From assembly GCF_001999725.1 (NCBI RefSeq), contig NZ_MDDP01000010.1, positions 310,001 to 374,000 on the forward strand: 64,000 nt of DNA. The letters are read 5' to 3'. Position 1 is the stretch's first letter. Every line of letters starts with the position of its first letter. The stretch is from Cellulophaga omnivescoria. Lineage in GTDB: Bacteria; Bacteroidota; Bacteroidia; Flavobacteriales; Flavobacteriaceae. The translations under genes and the position numbers were made by a program. This document shows positions 9,215 through 16,692 of this stretch, piece after piece. Below the pieces are notes generated by a model. That model saw only the letters and a program-made list of their open reading frames with translations. It was not told the DNA's origin and did not search any database.

Positions 9215-12200
9215 TTAGAAACTAAAGTTTACACCTAGTGTATATGTTTTTAAAGATGGGTAAGTACTACCTCTAAAGTTGTTGTATCCTGCTGCTTCTG
9301 GATCTAGGCCTAGCTTGTATACATCAGAAAACATTGTAAATAAGTTAAGTCCTCTTGCAAATATTTTTATATCACAAAACTCAATTTTATCCTTTGGAAT
9401 AGTATAACCAACTTCTATTTCTTTTAGTCTTAAAAAGGATGCATCTCTAAGCCAAAAATCTGCTCCTTGAAAGTTTTCTGGATTACCACTTTGGTTTCCG
9501 CTAAATTTATCGTCTTGTCCAAAAGCTCTTGGGTATCTGGCATCTCTGTTTGTAGGTGTCCATCTTTGGTTAAACACATATTCTGGTTTTGCACCAGCCT
9601 GATCAAAAAACACTAACATTTTAGCCTCTGCTTGTCCTTGAAAAAGGAAACTCATATCTACATTTTTGTATTTAAACCCTCCGTAAACACCATATTGAAT
9701 TTGTGGTATGTTAGAGCTGTAATCTCTAACTCTGTCATTAGCATCTATTTTACCGTTACCATCTGTATCTAAATAAATTGGTTCTCCTTCTATAGTACCA
9801 TTAAGTTTAACATCTGTAGCATCTACTTGTGCTTGATCTCTAAAAATACCTGCAGTTGGGTAAGTTATGTAAGAGTCTATAGAGTATCCTTCTCTTTTGC
9901 GCCATTCTGGTACATCATTAGCTTCTGCCAAAAACACAACTTCATTTTTAGCTTTTGTAACGTTACCACCAATGTTATAGCTAAAATTATCGTTTACTTG
10001 CTGGTTCCAGCCTAATTCTAATTCCCATCCAAAGTTATCTACTTTACCAATGTTTTCTGCTGGTAATGTTAAACCAGCTGCATCTGGTATAGCAGCTGCT
10101 CTTGTAACCAATATGTCTTCTCTGTTTTGGTAGAAGTAGTTAAAGTCTCCTGTAAGTTTACTATCAAACATAGAGAAAGCAATACCTATGTTTTTCATAT
10201 AAGCAGTTTCCCATGTAATATTTGGGTTAGGCACATTATCTGGCGTATAACCGTTGTAACTAACACCTGGTGTGCCAAAAATATAGTAGTTAGGGTTTGC
10301 AACATTTGTTGCTCCGCCATAGTTAAAACGAGTTAGGTATTGAAAAGCTCCAATACGGTCGTTACCCATTTTAGCCCAAGAACCTCTTAGTCTTAAATCA
10401 GATAACCAGTCTGCATTGTCTAAAAAAGATTCTTTATTAATTGCCCATGATGCGGCAACACCTGGGAAGGTACCGTATCTTTTTCCAGGGCCAAAGTTAC
10501 TAGAGCCATCATGACGAATTGTAAAGTCTACAAAATATTTCTTTTTATAATCGTAAGAGAAAGATCCAAAGTAGTTAACTCTTCCCCATTCTTGAGATGT
10601 ACCAAAAGATTGCTGACCATCATCACTACCGGCAAATAACTCTGTGTGTTCTTTAGTTGGAAATCCTTGGCGCTGTGCCCAAAATTGCCTTTGCTCTGAC
10701 TGTGCTTGCTCATAACCAACAAATGTGTTAATTGAGTGATTTTCACCTATTTTTTTATTGTAGTATAAAGTTGCATTTGCTTGTACTTCATCAAACTTCC
10801 AGAAACTTTCTCTAAGTATTCTTTCACCACCTCTTTGAGATTTACCTGTGGTTGGTACATACTCTCCTGTAGATTCCTGAAAAGAATAAACCGTCCATGG
10901 TGTATACCATGATTTTTGATCGTTATTTTGTCTACGTACACCAACAAAAGTTTTAAACGTTAAACCAGGAGTAATAGATTTTAAATCCCAATCTAAAGAA
11001 AAACGTCCTCTTAATGTATTGTCTATTCTTTTAACAAAGCCAGATTCGTTGCTAGACATAACGTATGGGTTAGCACCATTTTCTCCTCCCCAGCCTGGTA
11101 ATCCGTTAGGGTAAATGCCAACTTCTGTAGGTTCATTAGTGTAAATGTGCTTATATATAAAATTATCATCTACACCTGGCTCTTGGGTGTTTCCAAATCT
11201 TCCAGAAAGGTCTACACCTAATTTTATATTGTTTGTTAATTTAATATCTAAGTTAGAACGAACTTGGTTTTGTCTAAATCTTAAGTCACCAGACTTAAAT
11301 AAACCAACTTGCTTTATAAAGTCTCCACTAACAAAATATTTGACATCTTCACTACCACCAGAAATAGAGATTGAGTTTCTAGATTCTGGAGATGTTTTAG
11401 CAAAAGTTAAATCGCTCCAATCTGTGCTAGGAAAATTTATAGGATCTGTACCAGATGCGTAATTATTTATTTGCTCTTGGGTAAAACGAGGAGCTTGCCC
11501 TAATCTATCATTAATTTCATTCTCGTAAATTGCATATTGCTCAGACGACATAAGGTCTGGTTGTACAGAAAAAGATGATAAGTTATAGGATGATGAAATA
11601 TTAATTTTTGGCTTGCCAGATTTACCTCTTTTTGTTGTAACTAAAATTACACCATTTGCCGCTCTGGCTCCATAAATTGCCGCAGCACCATCTTTTAGGA
11701 TAGTAATAGACGCTATATCTTGTGGAGATAATTGAGAAAAAGTTCCTGTTACAACACCATCTATTAATATTAAAGGCGAGTTGTTATTTAAAGTAGATTT
11801 ACCTCTTATTAATAAAGATACGTCTCCTGTAGAACCAGGATACCCACCTCTATCATTTACAATTAAACCAGAAACTTTACCAGCTAAAGACTTAGCCAAA
11901 TCTTTGTTTGAAGTTTTTTCTAGTTCCTCGCTTTTTATAGCACTCACAGAACCAGTAACTTCTCCTTTTTTACGAGTAGTATATCCTAAAACAACAACTT
12001 CTTCTAGATTTTCTGCATCTGTTGCCATTGTTACATTAATGGTAGTTTGGCTACCTACTGTTATTTCTTGTGCTTTGTAACCTATATAAGTAAATATTAA
12101 AACAGGATTATCTCCTTCTACAGTAATGCTATAATTACCATCAAAATCTGTAGTGGTACCATTTGTTGTTCCTTTAACAACAATACTAACACCTAGCATT

Positions 12201-12382
12201 GGGCCTAATTCATCTGTAACTGTACCTGTTATGGTTTTTTGTTGTTGTGGTATAGTTGTATTAGTTGCAGCAGTAGCATTTAAAGGTATAGTTAATAAAC
12301 TAAATAGTATTAGTTGCGTTAAAAGCAATTTGTTAGATAGGAGAAAATATTTTCCTATTTTTTTGATTTTTGGTTTTTTCAT
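9215..12382 (-). CDS. susC: SusC-like TonB-dependent outer-membrane transporter
   Basis: 1055 residues. It has a long signal sequence, a CarboxypepD_reg-like domain (ITGTVTDELGPMLGVSIVVK), a plug domain (EVVVLGYTTRKKGEVTGSVS, then LILIDGV and SITILKDGAAAIYGARAANG) and a long C-terminal beta-barrel ending with an aromatic residue (LGVNFSF). It imports oligosaccharides across the outer membrane with TonB energy, in complex with the SusD downstream. The promoter-like element is about 180 nt upstream, leaving a leader of roughly 170 nt. Family assignment is firm; the carrageenan substrate is inferred from the neighbouring enzymes. Confidence 0.97.
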   Translation of the reverse strand: MKKPKIKKIGKYFLLSNKLLLTQLILFSLLTIPLNATAATNTTIPQQQKTITGTVTDELGPMLGVSIVVKGTTNGTTTDFDGNYSITVEGDNPVLIFTYIGYKAQEITVGSQTTINVTMATDAENLEEVVVLGYTTRKKGEVTGSVSAIKSEELEKTSNKDLAKSLAGKVSGLIVNDRGGYPGSTGDVSLLIRGKSTLNNNSPLILIDGVVTGTFSQLSPQDIASITILKDGAAAIYGARAANGVILVTTKRGKSGKPKINISSSYNLSSFSVQPDLMSSEQYAIYENEINDRLGQAPRFTQEQINNYASGTDPINFPSTDWSDLTFAKTSPESRNSISISGGSEDVKYFVSGDFIKQVGLFKSGDLRFRQNQVRSNLDIKLTNNIKLGVDLSGRFGNTQEPGVDDNFIYKHIYTNEPTEVGIYPNGLPGWGGENGANPYVMSSNESGFVKRIDNTLRGRFSLDWDLKSITPGLTFKTFVGVRRQNNDQKSWYTPWTVYSFQESTGEYVPTTGKSQRGGERILRESFWKFDEVQANATLYYNKKIGENHSINTFVGYEQAQSEQRQFWAQRQGFPTKEHTELFAGSDDGQQSFGTSQEWGRVNYFGSFSYDYKKKYFVDFTIRHDGSSNFGPGKRYGTFPGVAASWAINKESFLDNADWLSDLRLRGSWAKMGNDRIGAFQYLTRFNYGGATNVANPNYYIFGTPGVSYNGYTPDNVPNPNITWETAYMKNIGIAFSMFDSKLTGDFNYFYQNREDILVTRAAAIPDAAGLTLPAENIGKVDNFGWELELGWNQQVNDNFSYNIGGNVTKAKNEVVFLAEANDVPEWRKREGYSIDSYITYPTAGIFRDQAQVDATDVKLNGTIEGEPIYLDTDGNGKIDANDRVRDYSSNIPQIQYGVYGGFKYKNVDMSFLFQGQAEAKMLVFFDQAGAKPEYVFNQRWTPTNRDARYPRAFGQDDKFSGNQSGNPENFQGADFWLRDASFLRLKEIEVGYTIPKDKIEFCDIKIFARGLNLFTMFSDVYKLGLDPEAAGYNNFRGSTYPSLKTYTLGVNFSF

Positions 12383-12557
12383 AATTCTGAGTTGTTACGT
12401 TAGGAGTTTTTTAGTTACATAGTGTTTTTGCTATTTGCTTATTTATATAAGTATAGCTTTAGTAGTTTTAGTTTTTTTAGATATGAAGCAGTACATTGTT
12501 TTTAACGTAATTTCAAACAATAATAATGAGCATATCATAAAAATTAGTTTCATAATT

Positions 12558-12622
12558 CAAAAGAAGTGTAAAAAACAGGGTGTCTATTTATCAATTTTAC
12601 CTTTCGATAACATTATTTTAAC
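12558..12622 (-). promoter_or_regulatory. PUL operator and promoter of susC-susD
   Basis: On the minus strand, half-site 1 GTTAAAATAATGTT starts at 12622 and half-site 2 GGTAAAATTGATAA starts at 12601, 21 bp apart in direct orientation. A minus-7-like TTCTTTTG starts at 12565, 57 bp after half-site 1. The same arrangement precedes four other PUL units. This is the pattern expected of an AraC-family activator; which protein binds is inferred. Confidence 0.65.
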
Positions 12623-12737
12623 CTTTTTAATTAAAAAGGGGCTATTTTAGGGTAAAGAGGAGTATTTTGGGGTAGGTAACCGCTATAATTAATTTTTAGA
12701 GCGTTAATTGTTTCGTTTACAGCACCTAACAGTAAGC

Positions 12738-12768
12738 ATAAAAAACTCCTTAGTTGTATAAGGAGTTG
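12738..12768 (-). terminator. Rho-independent terminator of the sulfatase pair
   Basis: A 9-bp stem (AACTCCTTA / TAAGGAGTT) with a 6-nt loop, followed on the minus strand by a run of T. It lies just after the sulfatase at 12791 and separates it from susC. Confidence 0.85.
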
Positions 12769-12790
12769 GTGTTAAAATATATGTTTGTAT

Positions 12791-14272
12791 TTATTTGGGT
12801 ACTGCAAAAGTATTATTAAAAGTTGCCATTGTACTGTCTTTCCACATTTCTTGCAAATAGGTGGGGTCAAACCACAGTGGTTTTGTGTGGCTTTTACTCC
12901 ATTGTTCAGCATCGTTTACAAGCTCTTTTATTATATCTGGATGTGTTGCGCTTAAATCGTTTTTTTCACCTATATCTTCCGTAATTTTAAAAAGTTTCCA
13001 AGGTTGTCTATTAACTTTTAGGGCTTTCCATTCGTCTCTTCTCGCAGATACATCTGTATAACCTTCTCTGTGGCGCATAGCAAATAAAGTTTCTTTATTG
13101 TGTGGGCCTTCATTAGCTAATATAGATTCCCAAGCATTTTTTCCGTCTAAAATTTTATCATTAGGAACCTTTGCTTTTCCTAAATGGGCTAACGTAGGGT
13201 AAAGGTCTAAGCTTGTAATAGGAAAACTGTATTTTTCTCCTTTTGCAATATTTTTTGGCCAATACATAAACATAGGAACGCGATAACCACCTTCCCAAGT
13301 ATCTCCTTTTCTTCCATGTAATGGAAAATTGGTTGCTCCGTGGTCTGTATTTCCGCCGTTATCACTTAAAAATATAATTAATGTATTCTCTAATTGATGC
13401 GTTTCTTTTAAGGTGTTTACAATAGTGCCAACTCCTCTATCTACAGCATAAACCATAGCGGCATAAGTTCTTCTATCTTTATCTTTAATTTTTGAAAATT
13501 TTGCGATGTCTTCTTCTTTAGCTTCAAGCGGTACGTGTGGTGCATTGTAAGCTAAATACAAAAAAAACGGTTTCTTTTTATTTGAAGCTTCTTTTACAAA
13601 CCTAGATGCTTCTCTAGAGAAAGCATCAGTTAAATATTCTGTTTCTTTAACTTCTTTACCATTATGTTCTAGCGGAAGTATGTAATCTCTAATTATTTTT
13701 TTCTTAGCTTTTTTTTGTTTTTGGTACTGTGCTTGGTATTGCTCAGGAAAATAATTGTGACCACCACCTAAAAAACCATAAAAGTCTGTAAAACCTCTTT
13801 GGTTGGGATGAAACTCTTCTGTGGCGCCTAAATGCCATTTTCCAATAGCTCCTGTGTAATAGCCAGACTCTTGTAATGTTTTAGCTATAAATTGCTCTTT
13901 GGTATCAATTCCTTTGCCTAAAGATTCTCCGTTAGCAGGTAAGTTAAACTGAGAGCCTATTGTATGTGGATACCTGCCCGTTAATAACGCTGCTCTACTT
14001 GGTCCGCAAAACGGATGTGCTACATAAGCCGATGTAAATATGGTTCCTGCACTTGCTAGTCTGTCTAATTCATGTGTTTTAATATCTGTGCTGCCATTAA
14101 AACCAACATCAGAATACCCTAAATCATCACAAAGAACCAATAAAATATTAGGTTGTTCTGTTTCAGTTTTAACGTCTGTTGTTTGTGCTATATTTTTTGG
14201 TTTGTTGGTGCAGCTTAATGCAGTTAGTAAAACTGCTAATACAAGTGTCTTTGAGTGTTTATTAAAAATCAT
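12791..14272 (-). CDS. Sulfatase lipoprotein, arylsulfatase A type
   Basis: 493 residues with a lipoprotein signal (LLTALSC, Cys21). N-terminal metal ligands lie in LVLCDDLGYSDVGFNG, the formylglycine signature is C89-G-P-S-R, GAIGKWHLG follows, and FLSDNGGNTDHG is the second metal-binding block. These are all arylsulfatase (S1) hallmarks. It differs clearly from the two S1_7-like enzymes here. S1_17 or S1_19, both known from carrageenan loci, are candidate subfamilies, but I cannot decide between them. It starts 12 nt after the stop of the upstream sulfatase (14284-15936), so the two are co-transcribed, and a terminator follows. Probable role: periplasmic or membrane-bound desulfation of carrageenan oligosaccharides. 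Confidence 0.9.
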   Translation of the reverse strand: MIFNKHSKTLVLAVLLTALSCTNKPKNIAQTTDVKTETEQPNILLVLCDDLGYSDVGFNGSTDIKTHELDRLASAGTIFTSAYVAHPFCGPSRAALLTGRYPHTIGSQFNLPANGESLGKGIDTKEQFIAKTLQESGYYTGAIGKWHLGATEEFHPNQRGFTDFYGFLGGGHNYFPEQYQAQYQKQKKAKKKIIRDYILPLEHNGKEVKETEYLTDAFSREASRFVKEASNKKKPFFLYLAYNAPHVPLEAKEEDIAKFSKIKDKDRRTYAAMVYAVDRGVGTIVNTLKETHQLENTLIIFLSDNGGNTDHGATNFPLHGRKGDTWEGGYRVPMFMYWPKNIAKGEKYSFPITSLDLYPTLAHLGKAKVPNDKILDGKNAWESILANEGPHNKETLFAMRHREGYTDVSARRDEWKALKVNRQPWKLFKITEDIGEKNDLSATHPDIIKELVNDAEQWSKSHTKPLWFDPTYLQEMWKDSTMATFNNTFAVPK

Positions 14273-14283
14273 ACTCTTAATAC

Positions 14284-15936
14284 TTAGTTAAGTTGTGCTA
14301 AATTGCCTTTCCAGCCTTTGTTAAATTGTACAAGTAGCTTTTCTACAATTTCAGGATTTTCTTTAGCTATATTAATTGTTTCGTTAGGGTCGTTTAAATG
14401 GTTGTATAGTTCTATAAAAATAGGTTTTGCGTTTTTGGCTTTATAATCTTTCCAAACAATAAATCTATATTCTTTTGTACGCATAGAGTAGCCCATTAAT
14501 TTATTTTCAAACAAATCTCTATTCCATTTATCTCCTTGTTGTTTTTTTATCTTTTCTTCAACTTCTTTAATTAAAGGGCCAAATGAAGTTTCTTTCATCC
14601 CTTTAGATAATGGGTTAGCTGCCCATTCTCTTAATGCAGGTGTGGGAAACTGACTAAAAACAGCTTTTTTCCAATCTAAATTTGGGTTACTTAATAGTGG
14701 TTTAAAACTTTGTCCTTCTACTGTTTTAGGAGTAGGTACATTAACCAAGTCACATAATGTTGGGTACATATCTACCAACTCTACTAGTGCATTTGTTTTT
14801 TTGCCTTTTATTTCTTTTGGCATATTTGGAGTGTTAATTAGTAAAGGCACTCTTGTAGCAATTTCATAGTTTGTTGCTTTGCCCCAAATGCCCATATCAC
14901 CAAGGTGCCAGCCGTGGTCACTCCATAATATAACTATGGTGTTGTCTCTTTGTCCAGATTCCTCTAGGGCTTTTAACATACGTCCTATTTGTGCATCTAT
15001 ATAACTTACACAGGCTAAATATGCGTGTTTTAATTTTATAGCTTGTTCATCTGTAATATCTCCTTTTTTAGGAATGTCTGCCCTAGCTCTTAACTCAAAA
15101 GAAGCGTGTAGCCCCATTGCAGCCCCGTCTTTTGGACCTTGCTTTTGTTGAGCCAATTTTATATCATCTTCGTTATACATATCCCAGTACTTTTTAGGAG
15201 CTAACCAGTCTAAGTGTGGTTTTTTCATTCCTAATCCTAAAAAAAATGGTTTGTTAGGGTTTTTGTTAAGCATATCTTTTAAAGTTGCTATAGCAAGATC
15301 TGTGTTATAACCATCTTCATATTCATTATCAGGATAATCTGCAAACTCATAAGCCGGACCTTTACCTAGTCCATTACGTAATGCATTTTCTCCGTACTTG
15401 GCTACCATAGCAGCGCTATTTTCTTTATGCAATTTTATGTTTTCTGGTAATTTAAAGCCAAATTTCGGCTTTTTACTAGCGCTCATTTGGCTATGTGTTA
15501 CTGGCTTTCTGCTCCATGATAACTTAGGGTCGTTATATTTGCCGTGGTAAATTTTGCCTGTGTGTACGGTTTCATATCCGTTTGCCCATAATTGCTGAGG
15601 TAGTGTTATAATATCTGGGTTAGCATCTCTAAAATAGGTAAAGTTTTCTACTACGCTTATGCTTTCTGGTCTGGCTCCTGTCATTAAACTAGCTCTAGAC
15701 GGACTGCATATAGCTTCTTGGCAGTATGCATTGTTAAACTGTAGACCATTTTTAGCCAATGCATCTATATTTGGTGTAATGGCAATGTCAGAACCATAGG
15801 TGCCAAGTTCTGGGCGTAAATCATCTACAGCAATAAATAAAATATTTGGCTTTTTTTTGATTTCTTTTTTTGTCTCTTTTTGTGATTGGCAACTACTTAT
15901 AAATAAAAGTAGTAGTAATAATTGCACGTATCTCAT
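14284..15936 (-). CDS. Sulfatase lipoprotein, iduronate-2-sulfatase-like (S1_7 type)
   Basis: 550 residues with a lipoprotein signal (LFISSC, Cys16). The signature is C77-S-P-S-R, a serine variant of the CGPSR in the other three sulfatases; CxPxR is intact. AVDDLRPELGTYG and WSDHGWHLGDMG match the sulfatase at 3995-5614 closely over the whole length, so the two are paralogues. It is the first gene of the pair with 12791-14272 and lies just downstream of a PUL operator. Likely action is removal of a galactose or anhydrogalactose sulfate; the exact position attacked cannot be read from sequence. Confidence 0.9.
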   Translation of the reverse strand: MRYVQLLLLLLFISSCQSQKETKKEIKKKPNILFIAVDDLRPELGTYGSDIAITPNIDALAKNGLQFNNAYCQEAICSPSRASLMTGARPESISVVENFTYFRDANPDIITLPQQLWANGYETVHTGKIYHGKYNDPKLSWSRKPVTHSQMSASKKPKFGFKLPENIKLHKENSAAMVAKYGENALRNGLGKGPAYEFADYPDNEYEDGYNTDLAIATLKDMLNKNPNKPFFLGLGMKKPHLDWLAPKKYWDMYNEDDIKLAQQKQGPKDGAAMGLHASFELRARADIPKKGDITDEQAIKLKHAYLACVSYIDAQIGRMLKALEESGQRDNTIVILWSDHGWHLGDMGIWGKATNYEIATRVPLLINTPNMPKEIKGKKTNALVELVDMYPTLCDLVNVPTPKTVEGQSFKPLLSNPNLDWKKAVFSQFPTPALREWAANPLSKGMKETSFGPLIKEVEEKIKKQQGDKWNRDLFENKLMGYSMRTKEYRFIVWKDYKAKNAKPIFIELYNHLNDPNETINIAKENPEIVEKLLVQFNKGWKGNLAQLN

Positions 15937-15971
15937 TTATGTATTTCAAAAAAGTTAATATTAAGAACTAT

Positions 15972-16036
15972 CAAAATAACCTAAAAGAAGCAATAAAATA
16001 TTGGTTTCGTTTATCCGTGCCTTGCACTATTTTACC
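15972..16036 (-). promoter_or_regulatory. PUL operator and promoter of the sulfatase pair
   Basis: On the minus strand, half-site 1 GGTAAAATAGTGCA starts at 16036 and a degenerate half-site 2 GGATAAACG starts at 16016. A minus-7-like TTATTTTG starts at 15979, 57 bp after half-site 1, the same distance as at susC. The sulfatase ATG is 36 nt further on. Confidence 0.6.
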
Positions 16037-16130
16037 TTATTTGTAATTAGTATTACTATTTTTACTCTAACTGTTGGCTTATTAATAACCTGATGGTTAA
16101 TTTAAACTTTATCTTAATTACTGCTTTATT

Positions 16131-16184
16131 GGTAAAATAAAGTGTTAATAGGTTAATTATAGCGGTTTGTTGTACTTATTTTTG
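16131..16184 (+). promoter_or_regulatory. PUL operator variant upstream of the molybdenum enzyme
   Basis: On the plus strand, GGTAAAATAAAGTG starts at 16131 and GGTTAATTA at 16151, 20 bp apart. A perfect minus-7 box TATTTTTG lies at 16177-16184, 46 bp after half-site 1. That is one helical turn closer than at the other PUL promoters. The first gene begins at 16233. Confidence 0.5.
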
Positions 16185-16232
16185 TGTAAATTTAAAACTT
16201 AGACATCTTTACAAAACTAAATATTAAGATTT

Positions 16233-16691
16233 ATGACCAAGCTAAAAATTAATGGAGAAACACATACGATAGATGTAGATCCGGATATGCCTTTGTTATG
16301 GGCAATAAGAGACATTATAGGTTTTACTGGAACTAAATTTGGTTGTGGCAAAGGTTTTTGTGGTGCTTGTATGGTTTTAATGAATGGTAATGCAGTAAAT
16401 TCTTGTCAGTTGCCTGTTTCTGCAGTAGGAGATAACGAGTTGATTACCGTTGAGGGACAGACAGAAAATCTTCAGTTGTTACAAAAATCTTGGGCAGAGC
16501 ATAATGTTCCGCAATGTGGTTTTTGTCAGTCTGGACAATTAATAACAGCAACTGCATTGCTAAACGGTAATAGCAACCCTTCTGATGAGGATATAAATAA
16601 TGCTATGGTGCGTAATATTTGCCGCTGTGGTACATATCCGCGTATAAAAAAGGCTATAAACCATTCTGTAGAATTAAAAAACAAAGGCTAG
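16233..16691 (+). CDS. [2Fe-2S] subunit of a molybdenum hydroxylase (IorA type)
   Basis: 152 residues, the usual size for the small iron-sulfur subunit of isoquinoline-1-oxidoreductase or aldehyde dehydrogenase type enzymes. A plant-type [2Fe-2S] cluster is formed by C38, C43, C46 and C58 (FGCGKGFCGACMV). The second cluster is formed by C95, C98, C130 and C132 (QCGFCQSGQ, ICRCGTYPR). It passes electrons from the molybdenum site of the large subunit encoded immediately downstream (1 nt between genes). It has no signal peptide of its own and would be exported together with the Tat-bearing partner. An operator-like element precedes it, placing it in the PUL regulon. Confidence 0.92.
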   Translation: MTKLKINGETHTIDVDPDMPLLWAIRDIIGFTGTKFGCGKGFCGACMVLMNGNAVNSCQLPVSAVGDNELITVEGQTENLQLLQKSWAEHNVPQCGFCQSGQLITATALLNGNSNPSDEDINNAMVRNICRCGTYPRIKKAINHSVELKNKG

Positions 16692-16692
16692 T

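Larger units (their letters stand above)
12383..12790. other. Intergenic region upstream of susC
   Basis: About 400 bp without a convincing gene. It contains the direct-repeat operator and minus-7-like box of susC (12558-12622), a roughly 170-nt leader next to susC, a G-rich stretch on the plus strand (12650-12680) of unknown meaning, and the terminator of the upstream sulfatase unit (12738-12768). Confidence 0.6.

Noticed and set aside
12648-12680. GGGTAAAGAGG and GGTAGGTAA repeats on the plus strand upstream of susC
   Set aside because: They face away from susC, are 27 bp apart, and no minus-7 box sits at the standard distance. The minus-strand site at 12601-12622 fits far better.
16049-16070. 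Second half-site-like sequence (ACTATTTTTACTC) near the sulfatase/molybdenum-enzyme divergent region
   Set aside because: Only part of the half-site matches and there is no partner at 21 bp.
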